Of a stretch of DNA of 64,000 nucleotides, positions 51,969-60,903 are shown in pieces. Position numbers and translations under genes: made by a program. The stretch is from positions 30,363 to 94,362 of the forward strand of contig JAFEFC010000026.1 of the NCBI GenBank assembly GCA_018240785.1. Direction: 5' to 3'. The notes beneath the pieces were generated by a model. It was not told where the DNA came from. It saw only the letters and a program-made list of their open reading frames with translations, and did no database searches. This stretch comes from Pseudomonadota bacterium. GTDB taxonomy: Bacteria; Pseudomonadota; Gammaproteobacteria; Burkholderiales; Rhodocyclaceae. How positions within the stretch are numbered: position 1 is the first letter of the stretch; every line of letters starts with the position of its first letter.

Positions 51969-51975
51969 GCAGAAA

Positions 51976-52173
51976 TCAGTTGGCCGCCAGCATGGCCAGG
52001 AAGCGATCGGTACTGGCGCGCGGCTGCATCCCCGCGCAGCCTGAACCGCCCGTGCCGCAGGAGGGAAGCTGAACCGTTTCGTCGCTCGATCCAGCAGCAC
52101 TGCGATCGAACAGGGAAGTCAGCGCCGAGACGCAGCCAACCACCAGGCTGCAGACCAGAATCTTGGTGAACAT
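51976..52173 (-). CDS. Small secreted Cys-containing peptide, unknown
   Basis: A 65-residue protein with an N-terminal signal (MFTKILVCSLVVGCVSALTSL). Cys in VVGC could be a weak lipobox. A short mature part contains a C-GTGGSG-C motif (around residues 39-46). A strong AAGGAAGGAGAGAGG site precedes the ATG, which argues for real expression. A copy of the 18-bp motif lies about 145 bases upstream. No family is recognised; the two close cysteines could bind metal or form a disulfide. Confidence 0.55.
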   Translation of the reverse strand: MFTKILVCSLVVGCVSALTSLFDRSAAGSSDETVQLPSCGTGGSGCAGMQPRASTDRFLAMLAAN

Positions 52174-52317
52174 TCCTCTCTCCTTCCTTTCCCGGATATC
52201 AGGTGCGCAGATGCACCAACGAGGCAGGAACCCGGTTCAGCGCCGCTTCGCCTGCGGCTGCCACCCAAGTGTCTCCTCCTGCATGGTCGGCAGATTGTCG
52301 CGACCGGACCAGCGGCG

Positions 52318-52335
52318 CATCGTCCAATCAGACTA
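52318..52335 (+). promoter_or_regulatory. Putative steroid-regulon operator, copy 6 (consensus copy)
   Basis: Reads CATCGTCCAATCAGACTA on the plus strand, the sequence used here as consensus. It lies between the terminator of the fadD operon and the small secreted peptide gene, in the orientation seen for the other leftward operons. Confidence 0.5.
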
Positions 52336-52340
52336 GGCGC

Positions 52341-52366
52341 AAAAAAAAGGGAGCCGAACGGCTCCC
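52341..52366 (-). terminator. Rho-independent terminator of the SDR-SnoaL-fadD operon
   Basis: On the minus strand a 7-bp stem GGGAGCC/GGCTCCC (52366-52349, loop GTTC) is followed by eight T residues (52348-52341). It lies 23 bases after the acyl-CoA synthetase stop. Confidence 0.92.
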
Positions 52367-52388
52367 CGCACTACTTTCCGCGCTCCGG

Positions 52389-54239
52389 TCAGCCGGCGAA
52401 AGGCGGCAGTCCCGCGTTCTTCAGTGCTTCATCCGAATACGGCTGGTAGGTTCCGGCCTTGTCGTCGCGCACATAGAGCGGATCGTCGAAGGCCCTGGGG
52501 TCGTAGCCGTGGCGCTGCAGGTCCACCTTGCGCAGCTTGAAGGTGGCCGTCAGGTCCGCGGCCTGCGACACGCGCACGAACTGCGGCGCGGCGTAGCGCG
52601 GAATGCGGGCCTCGGTCAGATCGTAGAAAGCCTTCGGATCGAAGGTGTAGCCGGGCTGCATGACGATGGCCGCCATGCCGGCGCGGCCCTCGTGCTCGGG
52701 CACCTTCACGCCGTAGATGTTGATCAGCTCCAGCCCCGGGAAGTCGGACAGGGCGTCGGCGACCTCGGCCGTCGACACGTTCTCGCTCTTCCAGCGGAAA
52801 GTGTCGCCAATGCGATCGACGAAGTAGAAGTAACCGTCCTCGTCATAGCGCAGCAGATCGCCCGAGCTCCAGTAGGCGTCGCCCTCGACGAACACGTTGC
52901 GCAGGATCTTCTTCTCGGTGGCTTCCGCCGACGTATAGCCTTCGAAGCGCCCGGCGCCGATCTCGGGGTGGTCGACGATGTAGCCGATGCCCTCGCCCAC
53001 TTCGCCCGGCTTGCACAGGATGTAGCGGCCGTTCTCGTCGCGCGGGTGCGACTCGGTCTCGACGTCGTAGCGCACCAGGCGGAAGTTGGTCTTGTCCCAG
53101 TCCGGCACGCGTCCGCAGGAACCCACGTAATTGTCGACGTTGATCAGCGCGGTGTTCGCTTCGGTCGACCCCCAGCCTTCGAAGACCTGGATCGGCCCGA
53201 AGCGCTCGATCCAGCGCACCCAGCTCTCGGGCGTCAGGCCCGCGCCAAGCATGCAGCGCAGGCTATGTTCGCGGTCGTTCGGCTGCGGCGGAGCGTTCAG
53301 CAGATAGCGACAGATCTCGCCGATGTACTGGAAAATCGTGATGCGGTGCCGGCGGACGTCGTTCCAGAACTCTCGTGTGCTGAACCTGCGCCGCACGACG
53401 ATGCTGCCGCCCGCCTTCAGCGCCGTCGACGTCACCGACGTCGCCGCAGCGCCGTGGTACAGCGGCAGGCAGCAGTAGAAGACGTCTTCCGGCGTGACGT
53501 CGAGCGTCACTTCCATCACATCGCCGGACGACATCCAGCGCATGTGGCTGTAGCGCGCCGCCTTGGGCAGGCCAGTGGTGCCCGAGGTGAAGATCAGCAG
53601 CATCGACGAATCGGCGCGCACCGCCGCGCGCCCGTCGCGCGCAAATGCGGCGCGCGATGCCGCCGCGACCTCCTCGCTGATGTCCGCCGCGGCGATCTCG
53701 CGCAGCGCGGCCGCAGCCGGCTTCTCGGCATCGCTGACGACATACAGCGGCTGCTCCGGCCGGCCGGTGGTCACGGCGAAATTCTCCAGGCATTCCTCGC
53801 CGACGATTGCCGCACGCGCCTGGGTGCTTTCCAGCGCATGCACCAGCGGGCGGCCGGTCACCTGGGTATTGATGACGGCGGTGACGACGCCCAGCTTGGC
53901 CAGCCCGAACCAGTAGAAGAAGAACTCGGGGCGGTTCTCCATCGCCAGCGCGCAGACGTCGCCGCAACGCAGGCCACGAGCCTGGAGGGCGTGAGCAACC
54001 TGGTTGGCACGCGCGTCGACTTCGGCGTAGCTGTAGCGTCGATCGCCATAGACGACGAAGTCGCGATCGCCGAATCGACGGGCCTGTTCCTCCAGCCGGT
54101 CGGCGACGGTGTACAGATCACCCGGCCTGGTCAGATTGGCCGCGCGCGAGCGCAGGTCGAGCTTGGCATGGGTGGCCTCGCGCGACACGATCTTGCCGCG
54201 CGCGGAAACGGGGTCCATAAGGACGGCGGAATCGGACAT
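52389..54239 (-). CDS. FATP-type long-chain/steroid acyl-CoA synthetase
   Basis: A 616-residue adenylate-forming enzyme of the very-long-chain/FATP (FadD6-like) group that activates a carboxylic acid with ATP and CoA. The AMP-binding motif FTSGTTGLPKA is at 217-227; FEGWGSTEAN and YWSSGDLLRYDEDGYFYFVDRIGDTFRWKSENVST are the later conserved blocks. It is the last gene of an operon with an SDR and a SnoaL protein, under a copy of the 18-bp motif, which points to activation of a steroid side-chain or bile-acid carboxylate. GGAGA precedes the ATG; an in-frame ATG seven codons on is possible. Confidence 0.85.
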   Translation of the reverse strand: MSDSAVLMDPVSARGKIVSREATHAKLDLRSRAANLTRPGDLYTVADRLEEQARRFGDRDFVVYGDRRYSYAEVDARANQVAHALQARGLRCGDVCALAMENRPEFFFYWFGLAKLGVVTAVINTQVTGRPLVHALESTQARAAIVGEECLENFAVTTGRPEQPLYVVSDAEKPAAAALREIAAADISEEVAAASRAAFARDGRAAVRADSSMLLIFTSGTTGLPKAARYSHMRWMSSGDVMEVTLDVTPEDVFYCCLPLYHGAAATSVTSTALKAGGSIVVRRRFSTREFWNDVRRHRITIFQYIGEICRYLLNAPPQPNDREHSLRCMLGAGLTPESWVRWIERFGPIQVFEGWGSTEANTALINVDNYVGSCGRVPDWDKTNFRLVRYDVETESHPRDENGRYILCKPGEVGEGIGYIVDHPEIGAGRFEGYTSAEATEKKILRNVFVEGDAYWSSGDLLRYDEDGYFYFVDRIGDTFRWKSENVSTAEVADALSDFPGLELINIYGVKVPEHEGRAGMAAIVMQPGYTFDPKAFYDLTEARIPRYAAPQFVRVSQAADLTATFKLRKVDLQRHGYDPRAFDDPLYVRDDKAGTYQPYSDEALKNAGLPPFAG

Positions 54240-54296
54240 GCGTCCATCTCCAATGATTTTCGTGAAGTCTCTCGGAAGGCCGTGGTGGCGCGGGCT

Positions 54297-54938
54297 TCAG
54301 CGCACGCGGATCTTCGGCTCGGGCGCGCCGCGCCGCATCGTTGCCAGGAATTTCTCCATCGGCGCCGGCGCGGCGACCTCGGGCAGATGCTCCTTGCCGG
54401 GCCGTTCCGCCCAGAACGCCTTCCACGACGGGAAGAGCTCGTGGAAGGTGCCTTCGTACGGCTCGCGCCCCGGCCAGCGCATCTTGCGATCGCCGATCGG
54501 CGGCTTGTTCAGGTCGGTGGCATACCAGTAGCACGGCAGGCGGCGGCGGAAACACCACTGCCCATCTATTCTCTCGTAATCGTCCCAATACAACATCTGC
54601 ATGATCACCCATTCCGGGCCGGTCTCATGCTCGTTCTTGGAATACACCACGCCGCTGGCGTGATCGGGGTCGGAGAACTCGATGATGTGCTGGCCGACGT
54701 GGTGGGACGTGCCCGAGAACTGGTTGCGCAGCGTGTCGTCCACCCAGGCCTTCAGGTGGGCGCGGCCCACCTTCTCGCGCCCGACGCGGATGTCCGGCGC
54801 GAACAGGTTCACATGGGCGTCGAGGTCGCGCATGTCGAGCGACAGCGAATACTTGGCGACCAACTGGCGGATGGCATCGAGCGACTCGAGCCGATCGATG
54901 CGCGCCAGCAGCTCGGCCGGAACGGTGGCGGTGGTCAT
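54297..54938 (-). CDS. SnoaL/NTF2-fold protein with BaiE-like catalytic residues
   Basis: A 213-residue SnoaL-like protein with a C-terminal extension. Y30 and D35 (KYSLSLDMRD) and H79/H80 (TSHHVGQHI) match the Tyr30, Asp35 and His83 of BaiE bile-acid dehydratase in position; the fourth acidic residue is Asn. It could eliminate water from a hydroxysteroid-CoA or isomerise a keto-steroid. It sits between the SDR (11 bases) and the acyl-CoA synthetase (57 bases). The proposed activity is inferred from these residues and the neighbours. Confidence 0.74.
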   Translation of the reverse strand: MTTATVPAELLARIDRLESLDAIRQLVAKYSLSLDMRDLDAHVNLFAPDIRVGREKVGRAHLKAWVDDTLRNQFSGTSHHVGQHIIEFSDPDHASGVVYSKNEHETGPEWVIMQMLYWDDYERIDGQWCFRRRLPCYWYATDLNKPPIGDRKMRWPGREPYEGTFHELFPSWKAFWAERPGKEHLPEVAAPAPMEKFLATMRRGAPEPKIRVR

Positions 54939-54949
54939 GCCGGCGCCGC

Positions 54950-55684
54950 TCAGATGAAGGCCATGCCGCCGTTGACGGCGATGTTCTGGCCGGTGATGAA
55001 GCTGGCGTCGTCGCTGGCGAGGAAGGCAGCGACGCGGGCGATTTCCTCCGGTTCGCACATGCGTCCCAGCGGAATGGCCTTGATCATCGACTGCATCCAC
55101 TCGTCGGGGATGCCCGCCATCATCGGCGTGTTGGTCGGCCCCGGCACGATGGTGTTCACGCGGATGCCGCTGGCGGCCAGCTCGCGCGCGATGCTGCGCG
55201 TCAGGCCCATCACGCCCGCCTTGGACGCGCAATAGTGGCTCGGCCCTTCGCCGGACATCGCCGCCGTGCTCGACACGTTGATGATCGCGCCTTTCGTGCC
55301 GCTCTTCTGCATCAGGCGGGCGCCTTCACGACAGCACAGGAAGGTGCCGGTGAGATTCACGCCGACCACGCGCGTCCAGTTGTCGTCAGGCGTATCGAGA
55401 AAGGCATCGACCGAACCGATGCCGGCACTGTTGACGACGACATCGACGCGACCGAAGCGCTCGCCGACGGCGTCGAAGGCGGCCCTGACCGAAGCCGGCT
55501 CGGCAACGTTGCAGCTCAGCGCGAGGCCGCGCTCGCCCAGTGCGGCGACCGCCTCACCGGCGGCTGCGGCGTTGATGTCCGCGGCCACGACTTTCGCGCC
55601 CAGCGCGCCGAAATGGGCCACGATCGCACGCCCCATGCCCTGGGCCGCACCCGTCACGAATACCACCTTGCCTTCAAAGCTCAT
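54950..55684 (-). CDS. Short-chain dehydrogenase/reductase (hydroxysteroid-dehydrogenase-like)
   Basis: A 244-residue classical SDR with TGAAQGMGRAI (11-21), an Asp (AADI) after strand 2 suggesting NAD preference, NSAGIGS in place of NNAG, SSTAAMSGEG and HYCASKAG (Y-x3-K). Size and motifs suit a hydroxysteroid dehydrogenase. It is first in the operon SDR-SnoaL-FadD, and copy 7 of the 18-bp motif lies about 100 bases upstream. The position of the oxidised hydroxyl group is unknown. Confidence 0.84.
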   Translation of the reverse strand: MSFEGKVVFVTGAAQGMGRAIVAHFGALGAKVVAADINAAAAGEAVAALGERGLALSCNVAEPASVRAAFDAVGERFGRVDVVVNSAGIGSVDAFLDTPDDNWTRVVGVNLTGTFLCCREGARLMQKSGTKGAIINVSSTAAMSGEGPSHYCASKAGVMGLTRSIARELAASGIRVNTIVPGPTNTPMMAGIPDEWMQSMIKAIPLGRMCEPEEIARVAAFLASDDASFITGQNIAVNGGMAFI

Positions 55685-55782
55685 CTGCCGTCTCCGTCAT
55701 CGTGTTTATGGCAACACTCCCGCACCGGGGGACCGGCGAGGGACGCGATGGAGCGCAGTTTTCTCGCGATGACGCAGGTCGG

Positions 55783-55800
55783 CATCGTCCAATGGGACTA
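55783..55800 (+). promoter_or_regulatory. Putative steroid-regulon operator, copy 7
   Basis: Reads CATCGTCCAATGGGACTA on the plus strand; GTCC-N4-GGAC is a perfect inverted repeat. It lies upstream of the leftward SDR operon, with its centre 72 bp from that of copy 8 in the same divergent region. Confidence 0.52.
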
Positions 55801-55854
55801 AGGGCGCGGCGCGCAGCCGCACTGCGGCGGCCATGACGGCTCGCTGCGGCCCAT

Positions 55855-55872
55855 TCGTCTGAATGGACGATG
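55855..55872 (-). promoter_or_regulatory. Putative steroid-regulon operator, copy 8
   Basis: On the minus strand it reads CATCGTCCATTCAGACGA. It lies about 88 bases upstream of the rightward MFS transporter start, in the mirror orientation to copy 7, so each divergent operon has one copy pointing towards it. Confidence 0.5.
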
Positions 55873-55959
55873 CCGCGCATGAAGGGGAACGGGACGATAG
55901 TCGGCAGACAAGACCCGGACCGCAGTGTCGGCACCCGGGCAATCCACGGAGACAACGCA

Positions 55960-57303
55960 GTGAGCACGAGCCCCGCAACCCCGCAACGCCCGACCTGGCA
56001 CACGCACTATGCGCTGCTCATGCTGGCGACGATCTACGTCTTCAATTACATCGACCGGCTGGTGATCTCGATCCTGATCGAGCCGATCAAGCTCGAGTTC
56101 GGCATCTCCGACACGCAGGTCGGCCTGCTGTCGGGGGTGGCCTTCGCGCTCTTCTATACCGTGTTCGGATTTCCCGCCGGCCGGCTGTCGGACCGGATCG
56201 GCCGCAAGCCCGTCATCGCCCTCGCCTGCATCGCCTGGAGTGGCATGACCATGCTGTGCGGCCTGGCAACCAGCTTCGCCATGCTGCTGCTGTTCCGCAT
56301 CGGCGTCGCGGTCGGCGAGGCCGGCGGCACGGCGCCTTCGGTCGCGATGGTGTCGGATCTCTATCCGCCCGAGAAGCGCTCGCGGGCGCTGTCGGTGTTC
56401 CTCATGGGACCGAGCCTGGGTGCGGTGTTCGGCCTCGGCCTCGGCGGCTGGATCGCCCAGACCTACGGCTGGCGTACCGCCTTCATCGCCATCGGCGCAC
56501 CAGGCGTGCTGCTCGGTCTGCTGCTGTGGCTCACGGTGCGCAGTCCGGCTGCGCCGACGCAGGCCGTGGCGAAGAATCATCCAGCGAAGGAAGACTGGCG
56601 CACGACCCTGGGTCAGTTGCTCGCCACGCCGGCATTCCTGCTCATCGTCGCCGCCGGAACGCTTGCGGCGGTCATGGGCTACGCCATCGGCACCTGGAAT
56701 CCGAGCTTCCTGATTCGCTCGCACGGGCTGACGATGCAGCAGGCGGGTCTGCTCGTCGGCCTCGGTGGCGGCATCTGCTCGACCGTGGGCACCCTGCTCT
56801 GCGGCAGCGTCACCGATCGCATGGTGGCGCGGGATCCGGGCTGGCAACTGGTCATCCCGTTGATCGGCTGCCTGGTCAGCGTTCCGCTCGGGCTCGCCTT
56901 CTACCTCTGGCCCGTCGGCATCGCCTTTCATGTCGGCACCCTGCCCGTCCCCACCGCCTTCCTCTTCTACCTCGCCTTCAGCTTCACCGCGATCTGGTGG
57001 TCGGTGCCCTGCTTCGGCGCCATCAGCCATCTGTTTCCGGCCTACCGCTTGGGCCAGGCCACGGCGATCTTCGTGATGTCGATGACGCTGCTCGGCGTCG
57101 GACTCGGGCCGATCATCGTCGGCTCGCTGAGCGATTTCCTCAACCCTCGCCTGGGGCAGGAAGCCCTGCGCTACGCCCTGGCGGGCTCGGTGCTGTTGTA
57201 CCTGCTGACGGCGGCGTGCCTGCTCGCAGCCGTCCCGCGCTACCGCCAGAAGCTGCTCGGCGAGCGACGACCCGGCGCCGCCGTGGCGCTGGCCAACTCC
57301 TGA
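55960..57303 (+). CDS. MFS transporter, spinster-like, probable steroid uptake
   Basis: A 447-residue major facilitator with twelve predicted helices. The loop 2-3 motif is GRLSDRIGRKP (about 74-84), and the N-terminal half contains FNYIDRLVIS, typical of the spinster-like group. I chose the GTG at 55960, 8 bases after GGAGA; an ATG at 55870 would start inside the putative operator. It heads the operon MFS-HsaD-flavoenzyme-SnoaL under operator copy 8, which suggests uptake of a steroid or bile acid, or export of an intermediate (inference). Confidence 0.84.
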   Translation: MSTSPATPQRPTWHTHYALLMLATIYVFNYIDRLVISILIEPIKLEFGISDTQVGLLSGVAFALFYTVFGFPAGRLSDRIGRKPVIALACIAWSGMTMLCGLATSFAMLLLFRIGVAVGEAGGTAPSVAMVSDLYPPEKRSRALSVFLMGPSLGAVFGLGLGGWIAQTYGWRTAFIAIGAPGVLLGLLLWLTVRSPAAPTQAVAKNHPAKEDWRTTLGQLLATPAFLLIVAAGTLAAVMGYAIGTWNPSFLIRSHGLTMQQAGLLVGLGGGICSTVGTLLCGSVTDRMVARDPGWQLVIPLIGCLVSVPLGLAFYLWPVGIAFHVGTLPVPTAFLFYLAFSFTAIWWSVPCFGAISHLFPAYRLGQATAIFVMSMTLLGVGLGPIIVGSLSDFLNPRLGQEALRYALAGSVLLYLLTAACLLAAVPRYRQKLLGERRPGAAVALANS

Positions 57304-57345
57304 CATGTCGATTCCACATCCGAAAGCAAAGCCGGAGACTCACCA

Positions 57346-58176
57346 ATGACCTCACCCGACCTGCCCATCCCGCTGGACCAGTTTGCCGAGCTCGACAACG
57401 GCCTGCGCCTGCACTACCTCGACGTCGGCCAGGGGCCGGTGGTCGTCTGGCTGCATGGCAGCGGCCCCGGCGCGAGCGGCTACAGCAACTTCAAGGGCAA
57501 CTACCCGGCGTTTGCGGAGGCAGGCTTCCGCAACATCGTGCTTGACCTGCCCGGCTTCGGCCGCTCCGACAAGCCCGCGGACGTCCATTACAACCTCGAT
57601 TTCTTCGTCTCCAGCCTGGACGCCTTCCTGAAGAAGATCGGCGTGGCCCGATGCACGCTGCTCGGCAACTCGCTGGGCGGCGCGATTGCGCTCGGCCAGG
57701 CGCTGGCCCATCCGGAGACGGTGGAACGGCTGATCCTCATGGCGCCGGGCGGCGTCGAGGAGCGCGAGACCTACTTCAAGATGGAAGGCATCGTGCGCAT
57801 GGTGGAAACCTTCGCCAAGGGCCCGATGGGGCCCGCCGAGATGCGCCATGTGATGAGCCTGCAGGTGTTCGATCCCGACCTGCTCGACGACACGATCATC
57901 AACGAGCGTTCCGCCATCGCCCCCTCGCAACCGGCCAACCTGTTCTCGACCATGATGGTCCCGAACATGACCACGCGCCTGCATGAGATCAAGGCGCCGA
58001 TCTTCGGCTTCTGGGGCACCGACGACAAGTTCAACCCGCACGCCGGCGCGCTGAAGGTGGTCGAGAACGCACCCGATGCGCGCATGATCCTGCTCAACCG
58101 CTGCGGACACTGGGTGCAGGTGGAACACCGTGACCTGTTCAACCGCAGTTGCATCGATTTCCTGACCAAGGGGTAA
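57346..58176 (+). CDS. hsaD: HsaD/TesD-like meta-cleavage product hydrolase
   Basis: A 276-residue alpha/beta hydrolase of the meta-cleavage product type. The oxyanion segment HGSGPGASGYSNF (37-49), nucleophile S109 (GNSLGG), D226/D227 and H255 (CGHWVQVEH) form the complete active site. It would hydrolyse the 4,9-DSHA-type product made by the HsaC-like dioxygenase, giving HIP and a C5 dienoate. It begins 42 bases after the transporter and is followed 8 bases later by the flavoenzyme. Other meta-cleavage hydrolases cannot be excluded, but the steroid neighbours favour HsaD. Confidence 0.86.
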   Translation: MTSPDLPIPLDQFAELDNGLRLHYLDVGQGPVVVWLHGSGPGASGYSNFKGNYPAFAEAGFRNIVLDLPGFGRSDKPADVHYNLDFFVSSLDAFLKKIGVARCTLLGNSLGGAIALGQALAHPETVERLILMAPGGVEERETYFKMEGIVRMVETFAKGPMGPAEMRHVMSLQVFDPDLLDDTIINERSAIAPSQPANLFSTMMVPNMTTRLHEIKAPIFGFWGTDDKFNPHAGALKVVENAPDARMILLNRCGHWVQVEHRDLFNRSCIDFLTKG

Positions 58177-58184
58177 GCCACGCC

Positions 58185-60317
58185 ATGGGAGCCTTCGACA
58201 ACCTGCTGCAGCCCGGCCGCATCGGCAATCTGGAGCTTCGGAACCGCATCGTGATGGCGCCGATGGGGTCCAACTTCGCCGAATCCGACGGCACTTGCGG
58301 CGAACGCATCCAGGCCTACTACGAAGCCCGCGCCGCGGGCGGCGCCGGCCTGCTGACGATGGGCGTGGTGTCCATCGCCTATCCGCACGGCACCGCCGAG
58401 CCTTACCAGGTGGGCATTTCCGACGACAAGTTCATCCCCGGCCTGAAGGGCATCGTCGACCGCGTGCACAAGCATGGCGCCAAGATCGCAGTGCAACTCC
58501 AGCACGCCGGCAAGTCCTCGGTGCGCGACCTCGCAGAAGGCCGCGAGCTGTGGGTGCCGTCGATGCCGCCGGCGCTCAAGACCGACATGTTCGCCGCGCT
58601 CACACAGGAAGAACTCGGCGCCTTCGTGAGCTCGTCCAAGGGCCGCGAGAAAGCCGGCGTGAAGATCCGCGTGATGGACAAGGCCGACATCGCGCAGATG
58701 ATCGAATGGTTCGCCGCCGCGGCCGACCGCGCCAGGCGCGCCGGCTTCGACGGCGTGGAGATCCACGCCGCGCACACTTACATCATCGCCGGCTTCCTGT
58801 CGGGCTACTACAACAAGCGTGACGACGAATACGGCGGCCCGCTGCAGAACCGCGCCCGCTTCCTGCTCGAGGTGATCGCCGCGGTGCGCGCGCGCGTCGG
58901 TGCCGACTACCCGGTGTGGCTGCGGCTGGACGCCTGTGAGCTGCGCACGGAAGGCGGCATCACGCTGGAAGACGCCAAGGCAGTGGCGAAGATGGCCGAA
59001 GCCGCCGGCTGCGATGCCGTCAGCGTGTCCGCCTACGCCAACATCAGCACCGGCGTGGCCTTCACCGAAGCGCCGCTGGTGCAGCAGAAGGCCGGTTTCC
59101 TGCATTGGGCGGCCGAGATCAAGGACGGGCTGAAGATCCCGGTGATCGCGGTCGGCCGTCTCGAACCCGAAGTGGCGGACAACGCCATCGCCGCCGGCCA
59201 GTGCGACTTCGTCGCCATGGCGCGCAAGATGCTGGCCGACCCCGAGCTGCCGAAGAAACTCGTCGAGAACCGGCCCGAGGACATCCGCCCCTGCATCTAC
59301 TGCTATGCCTGCGTCAGCCAGATCTTCATCAATGAGCGGGTCAAGTGCGCGGTCAACCCGATGACCGGCCACGAGGCCGAGATGCGGCTCGTGCAGGCGG
59401 AAAAGCCCGGCCATGTGCTGGTCGTCGGCGGCGGCCCGGCCGGCATGGAGGCGGCCCGCACGGCCGCACTGCGCGGCCACAAGGTCACGCTGGTCGAACG
59501 CGGCAGCCGGCTGGGCGGCACGCTGTTCTTCGCCGCGCTGGCCTACGCGGAAAACGGCGCCCTGCTCGACTACCTGACCACGCAGGTGAAGAAGCTGAAC
59601 GTCGATGTGCGCCTGAACACTGTCGCCACGCCTGAACTCATCCGCCAGCTCGGCGCCACCGCCGTGATCGTCGCCACCGGCGCCGAACGCAACGCGCCAC
59701 CGATCCCCGGCGCCGACCTGGACCACGTGTGGTCGGGGGACGAGCTGCGTCGCCTGATGACCGACGACCGCGCCGACGAGATCGCCAAGCGCAAGCTGTC
59801 CTTCACCCAGCGCACGCTGATGAAGGCCGGCAGCCTGGTCGGCGTGACCGACAGCACCGACGCCATCCAGAACCTGTCGCGGGTGTGGATGCCGCTGGGC
59901 AAGAAGGTCGCCATCATCGGCGGCGGCCTGGTCGGTGTCGAGCTGGCGGAGTTCCTGGTCGACCGTGGCCGCGAGGTCGTGGTGCTGGAAGAAGGCCCGA
60001 GCCTGGGTCGCGAGCTGTCGATCGTGCGCCGCTGGCGCGTGCTCGACACCCTGCGCGAGCATGGCGTGGCGCTGCACACGAAGGTGAAGATCGAGTCGAT
60101 CGACAAGAAGGCGGTGCGCTACACCGACGCCGAAGGCCAGGCCCATACGCTCGCCGCCGACTCGGTGGTGCTCGCCGTCGGCGCGCGGCCCGACGACAGC
60201 CTGGCGCGCTCGCTCGAAGCCGCTGGCGTGCCGGTGAGCTCGGTCGGCGACGGCGCGCAGATCGGCTACATCGAAGGCGCCGTCAAGTCGGGCATGCTCG
60301 CCGGCCTGTCGGCCTGA
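58185..60317 (+). CDS. FadH/BaiH-like iron-sulfur flavoenzyme (old-yellow-enzyme family)
   Basis: A 710-residue NADH:flavin oxidoreductase. The TIM barrel (1-360) binds FMN and carries H194/H197 and Y199 (HAAHTYI). A [4Fe-4S] site follows (C370-x2-C373-x2-C376-x11-C388, the trimethylamine-dehydrogenase spacing). FAD/NAD domains follow with VVGGGPAGMEAA and IIGGGLVGVELAEF. Related enzymes reduce 2,4-dienoyl-CoA or 3-keto-Delta4 or Delta6 bonds of bile acids (BaiCD/BaiH). Here it may reduce a steroid enone or a dienoyl product of ring cleavage. It begins 8 bases after the HsaD-like stop. Confidence 0.84.
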   Translation: MGAFDNLLQPGRIGNLELRNRIVMAPMGSNFAESDGTCGERIQAYYEARAAGGAGLLTMGVVSIAYPHGTAEPYQVGISDDKFIPGLKGIVDRVHKHGAKIAVQLQHAGKSSVRDLAEGRELWVPSMPPALKTDMFAALTQEELGAFVSSSKGREKAGVKIRVMDKADIAQMIEWFAAAADRARRAGFDGVEIHAAHTYIIAGFLSGYYNKRDDEYGGPLQNRARFLLEVIAAVRARVGADYPVWLRLDACELRTEGGITLEDAKAVAKMAEAAGCDAVSVSAYANISTGVAFTEAPLVQQKAGFLHWAAEIKDGLKIPVIAVGRLEPEVADNAIAAGQCDFVAMARKMLADPELPKKLVENRPEDIRPCIYCYACVSQIFINERVKCAVNPMTGHEAEMRLVQAEKPGHVLVVGGGPAGMEAARTAALRGHKVTLVERGSRLGGTLFFAALAYAENGALLDYLTTQVKKLNVDVRLNTVATPELIRQLGATAVIVATGAERNAPPIPGADLDHVWSGDELRRLMTDDRADEIAKRKLSFTQRTLMKAGSLVGVTDSTDAIQNLSRVWMPLGKKVAIIGGGLVGVELAEFLVDRGREVVVLEEGPSLGRELSIVRRWRVLDTLREHGVALHTKVKIESIDKKAVRYTDAEGQAHTLAADSVVLAVGARPDDSLARSLEAAGVPVSSVGDGAQIGYIEGAVKSGMLAGLSA

Positions 60318-60429
60318 CCGGACCCTCCCGTCGTCCCTCTGCCGGGTGTGCGGCGCTCATGCCGCCACCCGGCTTTCTTCTTTCCAACCGCCCGCCGCGC
60401 ACGCGGCAGGCGCATCAACGGAGCGCACG

Positions 60430-60885
60430 ATGAGCACTTCCGCCACCGAGATCTGCAACCTCCTCTACCGCTACGCGGAAGCCATCGACGAAGGCCGCCT
60501 CGAGCATGCCGCCGCCCTCTTCCGCCACGCCCGCGTCGAGACCGGCGGCGCCGGTCCGCTCGATGCCGACGGCCTGCTCGCCCTGTGGCGCCGCATCCTG
60601 GTGATCCACCCCTGCGGCACGCTGCGCACCCGCCACCTCGTCACCAACCCCATCCTCGACATCGACGAAGCCGCCGGCACCGCCAGGGTCAGCTCCTGCT
60701 TCACCGTGCTGCAGGCCGCCGACGACTTCCCGCTGCAGATCATCGCCAGCGGCCGCTATCGCGACCGCTTCGCGCGCATCGACGGCCAATGGTGCTTCGT
60801 CGAGCGCGACTACCGGCAGCTCGACTTCACCGGCGACCTCAGCCGGCACCTGCGCGTCCCCGTCAAGGCAGGGAATCGAAGCTGA
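60430..60885 (+). CDS. SnoaL/NTF2-fold protein
   Basis: A 151-residue SnoaL-like protein (YRYAEAIDEGRLEHAAALF near the start). Y15, D20 and H69 (TRHLVTNPILDID) fall at the positions used by BaiE-type dehydratases. GGAG lies 6 bases before the ATG. It follows the flavoenzyme by 112 bases and is the third SnoaL protein in the window, each in a different putative steroid operon. It could be a dehydratase, isomerase or the small partner of a hydroxylase; the role is not settled. Confidence 0.72.
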   Translation: MSTSATEICNLLYRYAEAIDEGRLEHAAALFRHARVETGGAGPLDADGLLALWRRILVIHPCGTLRTRHLVTNPILDIDEAAGTARVSSCFTVLQAADDFPLQIIASGRYRDRFARIDGQWCFVERDYRQLDFTGDLSRHLRVPVKAGNRS

Positions 60886-60903
60886 GCGCGCTCCCTTGCG
60901 TGA

